Below, in pieces: positions 22,355 to 33,800 of a DNA stretch of 64,000 nt (within the stretch, counting starts at the first letter, position 1; every line of letters starts with the position of its first letter). The stretch is from Furcasterigmium furcatum (taxonomy: Eukaryota; Ascomycota; Sordariomycetes; Glomerellales; Plectosphaerellaceae). Below the pieces are notes generated by a model. That model had not been told where the DNA came from, did no database searches, and saw nothing but the letters and a program-made list of their open reading frames with translations. The DNA is taken from NCBI GenBank assembly GCA_001599815.1, contig BCIA01000001.1, forward strand, positions 5,848,978-5,912,977. The letters are read 5' to 3'. The position numbers and the translations under genes are program-made.

Positions 22355-25300
22355 GAAGCGATCCTGGCCGCGAAGCCGGGACCAGAGCCAAAGGCTGAGG
22401 AGAGGAGGACTGTCGAAGAGGGCGAGGGGGGTGGTCAAGACGAAGACCGACCGAGGGGGCCGCCGTCGTTGCGGTCGTCTCGTGGAGCAGAGGTCTCGCT
22501 GAGATGATTTCTCGTCGAGATGACGACTCGTTCAGCGGAGCTCAGGTTGTGTAGAGTTCTTCTCGAGCAGATATCTCGTTGGGCAGAGTCCGGGTCGAGA
22601 GACCCAAGGGAAGGGAAGCAAAGGTAGTCGAGGCAAAGGGGGTATCGTAGAGCTGCAAGAATGACGGGGCTCGAAACAATGTCAGGAGGTCGGCCTTGGC
22701 GCGTCCGTACGGGCAGGAAACGACCGTGAGATGCGAAAGTGAATATGGCAGTCGATGGCGCCGAAGACTGGGACGGCGGAAGCGAAGCTGAGGCTACCCG
22801 AAGTAGGCAGATGAAGACCGAACGAGAAGAAATACAGGGAGGAAGAGGGGTGGCGACGATGCTCTGCGAGACGAGCCGGACGGTGACTCTTGTCGGTACA
22901 ATGTCGTGGACCAAGTCTGTCTGTCTGTCTGTCTTTGACTCTATCGAGAGCTGTAGCGAGTCGGCTGGAAAGGGGACTCTCTCTTCTCTCTCTCTGCGTC
23001 GGGAGTGTCTGGCACACGCGGGCAAAGACGACGTTCGTGGAAAGTCGATGTTCGGTCGGAGTGGGATTGGTCGTGCGGCCGAGGGAAGGGAAGTGGAAGT
23101 GTGGTTTCGTCCAGAACCAGCGGACACGGACACGAGCGAACAGGCCAGCAGAAGTGCCAGGACAGGACAAGACTGGTGGATCGAGCGGCGGATTGTACTG
23201 GAGGACGGCAGCGTGTGGTGAGTGTGTGTGGTGGACAGCGGGAGCGGTCGTGGTGGGTGGAGGTAAAAGGAACCGGACGCGCAGGTGGAGAATCGTTAGA
23301 TCGAGGGCCCCCCGGGGCTACTTTGGGTGAGGCGACAAGGGGATTGGGCGAATAGAGAACGGGGGGGTCTCTTTGTCGCCCATTCACTCGTTGGTAGGTA
23401 CGCGTGGAAATGGGATGGGAATGTGGTCGATCAGGGACCTGCTGAAATGCACCTGCCGAAAATCATGATCAGGGGAAGGGGGGGTTTTCTCTGGAGCCAG
23501 TAGGCGGCAGGAGCCGACGGGGGATGGAACGTCGATGGAAGGCAAAGAGATGAGGCAGGGGGGTTTAAAATGAAGAACGCAGCAGCAGCACCGGGGGCGG
23601 CAGGTTCAGATGGATGTCGACTGCTTGAGTAAGTGCGTGAACGACGGCTTGATCGGTCGATTTGAAGCATCATATTGAGACAGAAAGAGGCAGCTCGTCT
23701 CAATTCCCTGCGTAGAGCTCGATCTACAGCCAGGTCGATTTTGTCGCTTGCCTTGCCTGGGAAGGCGCGGTGACTCCTGCCCGGATCCCACACAAAACCG
23801 TCAGGAGCATCTCGCTCATCTGGAAACGTCGGGTCCGCCCCGAGGTCGGCTTTTGTGATTGGATTTCCATCTCGACGCGTCCAGAACTCGGCAGGTGTCA
23901 TCTCGTCCACCCCTTGAGGACCGGTAAGGTACAAGTATCACGTCCAGGAGCTACCTACCTACTTTCGAACGCGGGTTCCGCACCATGGAAATGACATCCT
24001 GGACTGCCCGGATATGACCCCAGAAAAGGGGTTCACATTTCCTCTATTGAAATATTGAATGGAACTCCTTGTCACTTCACGACGCACGGTGCATTTTCAG
24101 CCCAAGGACAGCCGCTCGACAAGCCGTGCGCGCCCCGACACCAAACTGAGGTGCTCTCCCTCCTCGGGTCCTCCTCCATCCATCCATCAGGCCAGCCCCC
24201 GCCCTGAGTCCTCGACGGCCCCGACAGCCCCACGAAGCCATCGACATCACGTGGGCCCGGGCCTGCCTGGCCGCCTGGCGAGCATGCTGCATCGACACAT
24301 GTTGCCGTCCCGCCATGCCGCACCTGGTCCTCTCGATCGGGGAAGACAAGACAAAAAGGCCGCAGCGAGGCGACCGGAGCTAAGGCACAGCAACCTGGAA
24401 CCGGTCTTCGGGCCTCCTTCGACGCCTGGGAGCCTGCAGCTAGCTGGTGTGACCAACCTCGACAGCCACCCCATCCTGGGTGCTTGTTGCTTCTCAATGG
24501 AAGTCACCGCAACGGACATGGGGCTCCAATCATCGGGGACGGGGCCCGCAAGCTTCGCCCTTGCTTCAGCAAGCTGTCGCAGCTCTTTCAGCAGCTCTGT
24601 TGCCCAGGACTGTGCAGCCCTCATCCAGGCTTACTTCCAGCAAGCCACCACGTGAAGACAATGGGTGGTTGCCTGACCCCGATAGGTATCTCTGGTTTCC
24701 TTGACCGAGATGTCAGGTCGCGCTCAGCACCTTTATTCTCACCACCACCGTCCCATCAACTTGTACTTATTATTACAGCAATGTGCTCGGCAATTCTTCC
24801 GATACCGAACAAGCAAGCAGGTCCCGGACTCCTCTCGAAGAGGCAACCTTTAGTCATGCGGTAGAACGCCGATTGCCTGCCTAGAGGAGGCTGAGGCCAT
24901 CCCGCCGCCTCGTCAGGGCAGGCTGACTGCCAGGTCAACCCTCGCTGACCATATCGAGCCCTTGAGTGACCTCCAGGGCGGCAGCGCAGCTGTCAAAGAC
25001 GTCAGGCGCATCCCTCGATCGACAAAGATTGGACGGACCACACATCGCTGCCACGTTCCGTTCTCCTGCCTCTCCGGACTCCCCACGTCCGCTTCCCCTC
25101 ACTCGTTTCCTCTTCTGTCGTTCGGCGTTCTCGGAGAATATATCAGCTCGCGGCTAAGTCTTGGTATCTGGCGCTCCGGAGCATCAAACGCATCATCCGG
25201 CGGCATTGCATCCCCCAAAGACCCGTCTGCTATTTTGGGCTCGTCTCCTGATCTCTTTCGGGGCGTTTTCGTCAGATTAGGAATATTTATATCCAGCGAC

Positions 25301-25845
25301 GCCCCGGCCGCACACTGTGAGCCCGCGCCGCTGGCCATGCTCACGTCTGACAACCCGCGGCGTCCGTGTCACCGGCCCCAAACCGACAGGACTTGCGGAG
25401 CCGCTTCGTCCGATGCATCAATTGGCCACTCTACATGATCTCGTCCATCTCGTCTATTAAAGTGACGTTTTGTGTGTGGCATGGGCGGCCTGGAGGTGCT
25501 CCGCTTCTCGCTCGCTTACTCGAACACCTGGGACGAAAACGCGCCGATGTTCGAATGTAACTCACGGCGCGACGTAACCGCGTAAACCTGGTACTAAGCT
25601 GAGAAGAGACTTCGAAGAGGAATGCCGCCGCTTAGGCGCCTTCTGAAGATGATGGCTTTTCGGAAGGATCTTGAAGAAGCGGCGCCAGGGGGAAATTTTT
25701 GGAAGTCCTACGTTCCTGGGCAAACGAAGTCAGAGATGCTGCCTGCCTGTGGTCGCCTGAGCTTTTCATCCTTTCCCTTGTTTCCCCTCCCACCACTTGC
25801 CACCCAAACTAAAAAGATTGGAGCAACCGGCAAAAGATGAAGTCC
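22355..25845. other. 3.5 kb region without a supported gene (upstream of the nucleotidyltransferase)
   Basis: The part next to 22354 is CT-rich on the minus strand and probably a long 5' leader. It contains a CTGT tetranucleotide run (about 22914-22934) and a CT run (about 22979-23000). Several ORFs of 150-230 codons occur, but all lack ATG starts, codon bias or recognisable domains. A small minus-strand ORF at 25099-25338 (80 codons from ATG) is noted in the findings. Nothing else is seen. Confidence 0.5.
22914..22934. repeat. CTGT tetranucleotide microsatellite
   Basis: Five CTGT units in tandem lie in the presumed 5' leader or promoter of the nucleotidyltransferase gene. Confidence 0.85.
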
Positions 25846-25916
25846 TGCGTGAACAGGGAATCGAACCCTGGGCTCCCCGATGGCAACGGAGAATTTTACC
25901 ACTAAACCATTCACGC
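25846..25916 (-). tRNA. tRNA-Gly (anticodon GCC)
   Basis: The minus strand folds into a full cloverleaf of 71 bases. The acceptor stem GCGTGAA pairs with TTCACGC, the D-arm is TTTAGTGGTAAAA, the anticodon loop TTGCCAT carries GCC, the T-loop is GGTTCGATTCC, and the discriminator base is A. There is no intron. A TTTT run at 25835-25832, just past the 3' end, fits an RNA polymerase III terminator. The A and B box sequences are intact, so this is very likely functional. Confidence 0.96.
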
Positions 25917-26471
25917 TTGTTGGAGTTCCAATTGTTGAAGAATTAGTGCGGGAGGAGGGCTTATGAGGGGTTTCCAGAGATCCGTCGAGACCCCCTAGCC
26001 CCGAGGAAAGGGCGAGGAGCTCCACCATCGCCCGCCAATCGGGACCGGGAACCTTCCCCAACGGGCCAAAAGTCAGGGGTAAACAAAGCAAAGACCATGG
26101 GGAAGCCATAGCTTCTGTCTTGCGAACCCGGCCCAGGGTCTGGACGTTTGGCCCCTTGCAACGTGCGACGGCCCCTGTGTCAAGGCTAAAGATGGTTTCA
26201 GGGGGCGCCGAGGGGAGATTGTCCCTCCAAACGCCAAGTCGCGGGCGTTGATCACCTCTGGAATCTCCTTCACGCGTCTTGAGACGGGAGGGCGATCTTG
26301 ACATGCTCTCGACACGTTGAAACTTACTTTGATATCGAATCTCGAGGCAAGGCGATCCTGGTCACGGCTGGCGCCTATCCGGTCACTCCCTGGCCTGATC
26401 AATCGGGCCCCGTCCGTCTCTCACTCCTTGCATCGTCGCGAGTTTGCGGGTTACCTCTCACCTCCGCCGCC
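25917..26471. other. intergenic between tRNA-Gly and the peroxiredoxin-like gene
   Basis: No supported gene. It holds the divergent upstream regions of the tRNA and of the gene starting at 26472. Confidence 0.5.
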
Positions 26472-27496
26472 ATGTTCGCCTCCCTCACCACTAAGATTGC
26501 CCTCAAGAAGGCAGGCCTGCCCAGCAACACGCTTGATTTCAACAGCTGGACGGGCGGGGACGAGCCGAAGAAGCCCTCCAGTAGCAACACGGGCCGCGAC
26601 TTTGACGACGATGGCGACAGTAACTGGCCGGCATGGATGAGCATCAAGGCCGTCCCGGTCCCGATGACGATGCAGTCATGGCTCTCGCCGGCGCCGCCGC
26701 CCGTGCCGGTAGCCAAAGAGTGCCCCGGGATTGGCGACCTCGCGCCCCTTGACAGGGACCGGAAACTACGCTTCGGCGGCGGCCGGCCGACACTGCTGGT
26801 CTTCATGCGCTGCGTCGGGTGCGCCTGTACGTTTTCACCCCTCCGCTGCTTCGCTTGTCCTTGGTCATCGCGCTTACGTCGTCCACAGTTGCGCAGAAGA
26901 CATTCCTCGCGCTGCGCGCCATCTCGGTCAAAAACCAGATCCGGTGCGTCGCCGTCTCGCACTCCTCCCCCGCCGCGACGCGCAAGTGGCTCGACATGCT
27001 CGGCGGCGAGTGGAACGTGGAGGTTGTCATCGATGAGGACCGCGCCATCTACGCCGCCTGGGGTGTGGGCCTGTGCACCGTCTGGCAGGTGTTCAACCCG
27101 TCGAGCCAGGCGCAGGCGTGGAAGGAGACGGGGTGGCTGGGAGAGAAGGTCGCGGGCGCCGTGCAGAAGGAAGAGGAGCGGACGGCGAGCATCACAGCTA
27201 CGAGAGATGCGAGGGAGGAGGCAAAGGAGGCTGGGCGGTGGAAGCTGGGGAGGTCGAAGACGGGGAGCAGCGATAAGATCGCCAGGACGGGCACGGCGGG
27301 GAGCACGGCGAGTAGAGGGAGCGTGGGCTCAACGCCGGCGGATGACGGCGGAGCTTCGTCCGGACTGGGGAACAAGTGGCAGGCGGCCGGGGCGTTCGCT
27401 ATCGATGGGCGTGGCACGGTGATCTGGGGCGGCAAGGCGGCGAAGGTGGATGATTTGCTTGATCTCGAGGCCGGAGTCAAGATCCTACGAGCATGA
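26472..27496 (+). CDS. peroxiredoxin-like (AhpC/TSA, thioredoxin-fold) protein
   Basis: Two exons, 26472-26826 and 26889-27496, give 320 aa. The donor GTACGT directly follows the C-V-G-C active-site-like motif (residues 114-117, in FMRCVGCA), and the first residues after the intron are FAQKTFLALRAI. The strand GGRPTLLVFMR before the cysteines and the later CVAVSHSS and VVIDEDRAIYAAWGV segments fit the thioredoxin-fold AhpC/TSA-2 family. That family includes the PRXL2/FAM213-like proteins. A 90-residue low-complexity insert (about 190-275, Lys/Glu then Ser/Thr/Gly-rich) separates the core from the final strand GAFAIDGRGTVIWGG. It is probably a cytosolic redox protein; peroxidase activity is unproven. 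Confidence 0.82.
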
Positions 27497-29143
27497 GGCA
27501 AGCTGTAGGTGGTGTTTGAGGCACTGGGTTTACTTTGGATCTCCCAGACGGTAGATGTATCAATTAAGCGATTTTGACATCTACACCTCAGCAGACGCCC
27601 TCGTCTGTGACGGACATGACCATGTCAACTACCACGACTCGATCTCTAGGCGTACACAACGCTTGCAATATGCCCATCTCGGACCAAGCAGGCAAGCTTC
27701 AAGCTCTACATGGTGACCGATGCCAATGTCATGGAGGGACATGGGGCCAATAACCCATCATGTTGCGTTCTGACATTGCCTGGCAGTATGCGGGTCGATA
27801 CGCTGTCGATGGTGTGGCCGAAGATGCTTTTGCCTTTGTCCTCATCGACACAAGTAAGTACTTAGGCCTTTGCGTGAGGCCGATTGTCGAGTTGGTTCCA
27901 TGGTTCCTGGGCCTAAATAAGAATTAGGTTAAGCTTCAATACCTTAAGGTTTGGTTGCCTCACCGTTAACGTCGCCCAACCGCCATCCCGGCCCAGGAAC
28001 AACACACCACGGGACCGGGTTCTTCGAGTCTAATTCAACGGAACAATCAAAACCACGCAGACCGCCGGCGATCGGCATCATCCGAGACATTGTCGAGCCC
28101 TAAGAGACCCCGCGTGGCACCGTTGTCTCCAGCCTCCCTTGCCGATTCCGGCACGGGACTCCAGCACCACCAACATCAAGGGTCACGAGATCTCGGCAGT
28201 GTTGGCAAGCAAACACATTTTTTCCCGGTATTATCCTTATGCCATGGTCCTGCTACTTGGTGGCCCTGAGAAGGAAAAGCAGAAACTCCCACCCAAACAC
28301 CAAGTTCAGCCCCCATGTTGGCCCTTGCATTATGGACGACATGTTCAAGTATGCCCCCTGAGACACCTCAGATCAGAAGAACACCGTGCCTTTCCCTCCT
28401 TTGTTTTTTGTCGTCTTTTGCAAACCCAATTCTCCTGGCAAAACATGGCCTGCCCCCTTCTCATGTGCCTGGTCTGAGAAATCCTCCAGTCGCCTCGCGT
28501 CGTCGTATGTAATGCGCTCCAACTCTCCCAAAGAAAGATGAAATCATCAAAGTGCCCCTCGCGCCCTTCTGCATGCTGTGCCACTACTGCCCGGAAGTCG
28601 CCCTCCGATGCTGTTTTGCGACGCCTCCCAGGAGAAACAAATCCGTGCCAATCCGCTCATCCATGCCGCGACGGACTTGTCCCAAATCAAGAATCAGTCA
28701 CCCGTGCTCCGTGCAGTCCGTTCGACCAAACCCCCGGTGATGGTATCCTGAACCGCGACCCGGCAAAGAAACCATAAACCTCTCCGGCCGGATCCTCGCC
28801 TCGAAAATGCACCCTGTTGCCCCTTTGCAAGTACGGTTCAGACTCCAAAGCTCGCAGAATGCAGTCCCTGCCAGGGTCAAATGAACTCCTTGCCACAAAT
28901 GCCGAAACTCAATCCTCGCGCCGGTTTTCCGTCGGACCAGTGGTATATATCGAGTGCCCCGCGACCGAGGAAAGAACAGCCGTACGAGATGAAAAGCAAT
29001 GAAAAGAAACACCGCCGCCTATTGCTCCGTCCTGCTGGACCCCCAAACCACATACCGCATTGCGCCTGGTCTGGACCAGAAGCTGCTTGTCCACATCGTC
29101 GATGGTCCTGTTGCTTCGCCGCCTACGGGGCACCTGGGGACCT
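27497..29143. other. 1.6 kb convergent intergenic region
   Basis: This lies between the 3' end of the peroxiredoxin-like gene and the 3' end of the minus-strand gene at 29144. Only short, unbiased ORFs are present. I see no RNA gene or repeat. Confidence 0.5.
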
Positions 29144-30867
29144 CTAGCCCCAGACGCTGGCCGGGGTAGTAGCACTCAGGCCCGAGGACTGAGGGCCCCA
29201 GACGGGGTTTCCACGGCCCCAACCGCCGGGGGAGGCCAGAGGGGTGGTTGACCGCTTCGAGGAGGCAGAAGACGCGTTGGCAGGAGTGCCAGAAGGTCGA
29301 GTGCCGATGGGGGCGACAGCGCCCTGCTGGGTCGGCTTCGAGCCGGACGGGACCTCTTGGCGGGGAGGCGAGTCACTGGGAGAGGAGCTCGTGGTGCGGG
29401 CGGCGGCCTGGCTGACAGCAGACTCGAAAGCGTTCTTGTTGGCAACGTTCGGCTGAGGGCTCGACGTGCTTCCAGTGCGAGATCCCTGGTCGGCACCGGC
29501 AAGCGAGGCCTGCGCAGCCTCGGCAGCGGACACGGGAGTACCAGCCTCAGCATGGGGAGGAGGGTTTCCGCGCAAGTCCTGGGTCAGAGGCGACTGGCCG
29601 CGAAGGCTGGCGGCATCATTGGGTCCAGGGAGACCGGAGCGGAAGGGGCCGGCGCCGTCATAGTTCAGGGGGGAGGCGCCGCGAATGCTAGGAGGGCCGC
29701 TGTGGCCGGGATTGCCGGTGCGAACAACGCCGGTCTCGTCGACATAACCGCTCTTCTCAGCGAAGGGACCCTCGCCGTACAAGGCGCTGCGCTGACGAGC
29801 GATGAGCTCACGAGTCTCCTCCTCGGACATGGCCTTGTTGCCGTAGTTGATATCGTTCAGGGCAGCTGCAGGAAAAACCGTGGTTAGCTTTCATGATCTC
29901 TTCCAACGCGTTGAACGGCCGGGATGGAGGGACAGCATTGTTGACGAGCGACATGATCCCACTGCCTCAATCTTTGTTTATTCTCCCCGGCAAATGGGGT
30001 GCTTTCGCCGCCAGAAAGCTGGGGGTGTGCTATACAGCAGAGGGCGGCCTACTTCTTTGATATTGCTGCTCTGTGTGGAGGTTGCGGAGCTCCCGCTCCC
30101 GCTGAGCTGCCATCCTCCTTTTCGCCTGCATCATCTGCTCTGCTTCGTTGGAGCCGCGCGAGGACTGTTGGCGCTGGGTGTTGTAGAAGGATTGGAGGTT
30201 CGAGTTGGGATGGCCGCCGCCGCGGGCATCGTCGAAATGGTTCATGGAGTGGGGGCGAGGGCCGGAGGCGGAGGGGATACGTCCGGCTACAACGGAAACG
30301 AAGTCAGCGGATGGATGCGCGACAACTTTGCCCGCGTGCTGCGGGCAAACTTACAATGATCGATTGACCGCCTGGCAGCCGGGCCGGGGCCGGAGCCGGC
30401 GCCCATGGACGGTCCTGGGGAGGAATACTCACGTCGACCGCCCATTCCATATGCCTTGCCGCTCTTGGGAAGGTTCTCGTACGCGCGATCAACCTCTGTA
30501 GGCCTAGCAGTCAGTGTCCGAGCCACATCTACGGTTTTGTCAGCGGTTGTTTCGCGCGCGAGTCTGGGCCGGCGCCGGCAGAGGGGCCCAGCGCCGGCTC
30601 GCAAGACGCATGAGCGCGGTGATGGCAACTCGGAAACCACATACCCTCGAACTGGTAGTAGAAGGCGAAATCATCCTGGGCGGAGGGGCCAGTCGTTCCT
30701 GCAAAGCGCGCAACGACGTCAGTGGACTGTAGTCGCGAGGGCGACGAGACTGAGCCTCGATATGATATCCACTCACCGGTGCGAGGAGGAGGCGTCTGGT
30801 GATCCCAGGTGTTCTGGCTGCCGGAGCTGGGCCACTGGGACTGGGGGTTGTTCTCGTAGTAGGACAT
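29144..30867 (-). CDS. conserved low-complexity protein of unknown function (MSYYENNPQ... type)
   Basis: Five exons, 30867-30777, 30698-30645, 30495-30433, 30286-30053 and 29865-29144, give 387 aa. All introns have GT..AG ends, and the last has a GCTAAC branch point. The N-terminus is rich in Asn, Gln, Trp and Tyr, with short ordered-looking stretches QDDFAFYYQFEEVDRAYENL and KAYGMGGR. A predicted helical segment (about 100-145, EAEQMMQAKRRMAAQRER) has coiled-coil character. The C-terminal 240 residues are disordered, Pro/Ser/Ala/Gly-rich, and end PASVWG. Small N-terminal exons that encode the ordered motifs suggest conservation across related fungi. I cannot assign a function. The N-terminal Asn/Gln-rich character resembles RNA- or translation-associated proteins, but no domain is visible. 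Confidence 0.78.
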
Positions 30868-33800
30868 GTTGGCGACGGGTGTTGTAAAGTCCGCACAGAC
30901 GTGGTGGTAGTCCGCCGAGTAGAGGCCGAGGGAAGTCGCAGATCGTCGAGGGTTTCGCGAGGCTCGGGGGCGAAGCGATGAGAATCGGAATTAGGTTTGT
31001 GTCTTTACCGGAAAGGCATAGAGTTAGCGACGAGTTGGTGATGGAGATGCAAGGGAGCGCGTGGAAAAAGTCTGGGACCCAAGTGTCGCAGGCCGGGAAG
31101 AAGAGAGAAGTGGTTGTGGGGGTCGTCCCGGTGCTGGTGGGCTGGCTGCTGCTGGAGAGAGCCGGACGAGGGGGAAATCGGGGATGGGTGGGCAAAAAAA
31201 GTGACCTTGGACCGCACCACCCTGTTGGACCACGCGCGCGGAGGTGACCAGCCAGCGACAACGGCAGGAAAGTACTTTCAGTCGCCTCTCCACCACCAGG
31301 ACGAGGCGCGCGCGGCGCAAGGCGAAATGTGTAGCAAATGAGGCGCTAGACTTACCAAAGCAACGGTGCCAGGGGCAATGTACCGCAACGTCAAGAGAGC
31401 AGCAAGAAACCGTCAAAAATGAGACGCTGGCGCGTGTCGTTCGTTGTCCGTAGCCAAGCTGGTGATGCAAAGATCGTGGCAAGAAAAGCCAGAGCGACAA
31501 GCAAGCAGGCAGCCAAAGAAAGGGCCGAGGTGTAATAAAGGGGGGTTGCAGGAGGGAGTTGGATGGTACAGAGGTACGTCCTGATCGCAAAGGGGGCTTC
31601 GGGCCGGGACTGGACTGGAGTGGGCGGCGGCGCTGCTCGGTGTGTGGTGCGCTGCGGTACTTTTTTCTTTCCTTCTCCTCGGTGCCTCCAAAGACGCGAT
31701 GGGATGCAATGCGCTGCTGCGGGTGTTGAGTCTGTCAACGTCCCCCTTCTCGATGATGGAGGAAGATTTCGGGAGGAAGAGAAGAGGCGAGCAGCAGCAG
31801 AAAGGGGGGACTGGAATAATAGGAGCGCCGAGCAACGAACGCGGAAATGAGAGAGTGGGAAAATAGAGGGACCGTGTCGAGGGTGTTTGTCCGGGCCGTA
31901 GGTACGGACGTGATGAGGTGTGTGATTGAGTCGTAGCGCAAGATTAAGGCGACGAAAAATGAGTGGAGGCGCCTGTGGGCACCTCGCTGGAAAGGGGACG
32001 GGACGCTAAGAACACCCGGGGCATGCACATTGGATTGGAAGCAGCAACCTAACCCAGCAGGAGCGCCTCCCTCAGCAACGGAACAGCAGGGGCAGGGCAG
32101 CTCATGGTTCGTTCGAGGACCGACAACCTGGGCTTCCCGGAAGCAGGTGCACTCGGCCGGGAGGCAAGTCCAACAGGGCGATTCCGGGGGAAGTCGCGAT
32201 TTCACTGACGCGGGCCCAGGATGAAGGTACCAAGTATTTCCAGTTACTTCTTGTGTGTATCTGCCACCAGTTCGGGGGGTTTTACTAATAGCTACGTAGG
32301 TACCCAATGTCGGCAATGAAGTACCTGGGCTGTAACGGATGTGCAGCTCCTCCGGATGGATGACGATGCCATCGCCAATCGAACTGGATGGGGAAATGCC
32401 GCCACCCTGTTGGAAGTGTGGGTTGGTGATCCGCTAGCTGCTCAATATCCGTAAAATATTTCTGCGTCCCCTGCTCGTGTTTATTACGTCGTACCTGTCC
32501 GGGTCCTGTATGTGCATTGCCATGTGCTATCGTCGAATCCTCAGAAGCAATGATTCAGAAGGAGGTACAAAAAAGTAACAAACCCCCACGACCTTGTCGA
32601 GTCGAGTCCCCTTTTTCCCGGGCGCGTGATTGGGCGGCGTGGCTCAACGCAGCGGGCCGTCCAGTCGTTAGAAGCCACGCTAAGGGCGCTCTCGGGTCTG
32701 GGCACCGCTGGAAACCGCATCGAAGGAAGGGAACATTGCCCGGGACCCGGAAAAAACCGTTGCATCTGAGCTCTGGGATGCTTCAAGAGGGAAGGAGGTC
32801 ATCACTCCCACCCTGCCCGATCCGGCGCAGAGAGACCGTCGCAGCTTCCCCAGCCGGGACAATACCTATGTACTACTCCAGCTCCCAATTCGCACTTCGT
32901 CTGCACCCTCTCTGCTTCATCCGCAGCCCAGCTCGGCCTTCAAGGTGCGCATATGCACAGTACTTATCTTCCCGTCAGCGACGAAGGCATCGTCCTCACA
33001 CCCCTGGCTCCGTGGACGCACAGCATCTTGGCGATGGCCCTGTCACGGTGGGCGGCTGTCCCCTGTCAGCGAGACGCAGAACATCTCGAACCCACCTGAA
33101 CCCCCAACTTGTGGTCTCATTGCATCCCCCGACGCCCGGCGGACGGGACAGACATACAGTCTGTACAGCACAATGGCTCTGCATCTCTGGTTGACGACAC
33201 CATGTCCAGCGCGGCCGGATGTCGAGTCCTGTTCCGGAAACACCATGCCCACCCACACGAGCCCTCCTCCTACATACACTCTGCTCGTGTCCTCTGCAGG
33301 CCATGGACGGCAATCATCCGCCCATCGATGTCGGTTGGCTAATTGTCGAGGGTCCGAAATGAAGAGCTCGGGAGCCCACGGATTTCACATCAGGTGCTCT
33401 CCGGAGATCTGGCGCTCGGTTCGGGGGCGAGATTTCCTCATTTCGTCCCGGCCCACTCCATCGCTCTCCGCGCGACCCTGGCTGCTCTCGGCATTCTGGG
33501 GACTGACCCTCGCCAAGTCCATTAGGGGAAGACGTCGGGATACAGGCTCTGGTATGCACGTCTGTCACCCGCCGATACACGTTTTACTCTTTTCTCTTCG
33601 GTCGCGAAGGCTAAGCCACTTCTCGGGCAAAACTCCGCCGACTCTTGTTGCATGTAAGTACTGTCAGACATTGTTTGACATTGACGATCAACAGAAACGA
33701 AGCATTCGTCGCCACGTGGAGGCACCCGGGCACGCTTGTATCAGACGGATATTTCCACCTAATAACCCTCCGTGTCCTTCATGCCGTCGCTCCCGGCTGA

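Noticed and set aside
22435..23387. ORFs of 148-232 codons upstream of the nucleotidyltransferase start
   Set aside because: CT-rich leader sequence with microsatellites; translations are low-complexity S/R/P without homology signals.
23431..23934. 167-codon minus-strand ORF with an acidic, protein-like first half
   Set aside because: No ATG at its start, no splice-linked partner found and no recognised family; left as non-coding.
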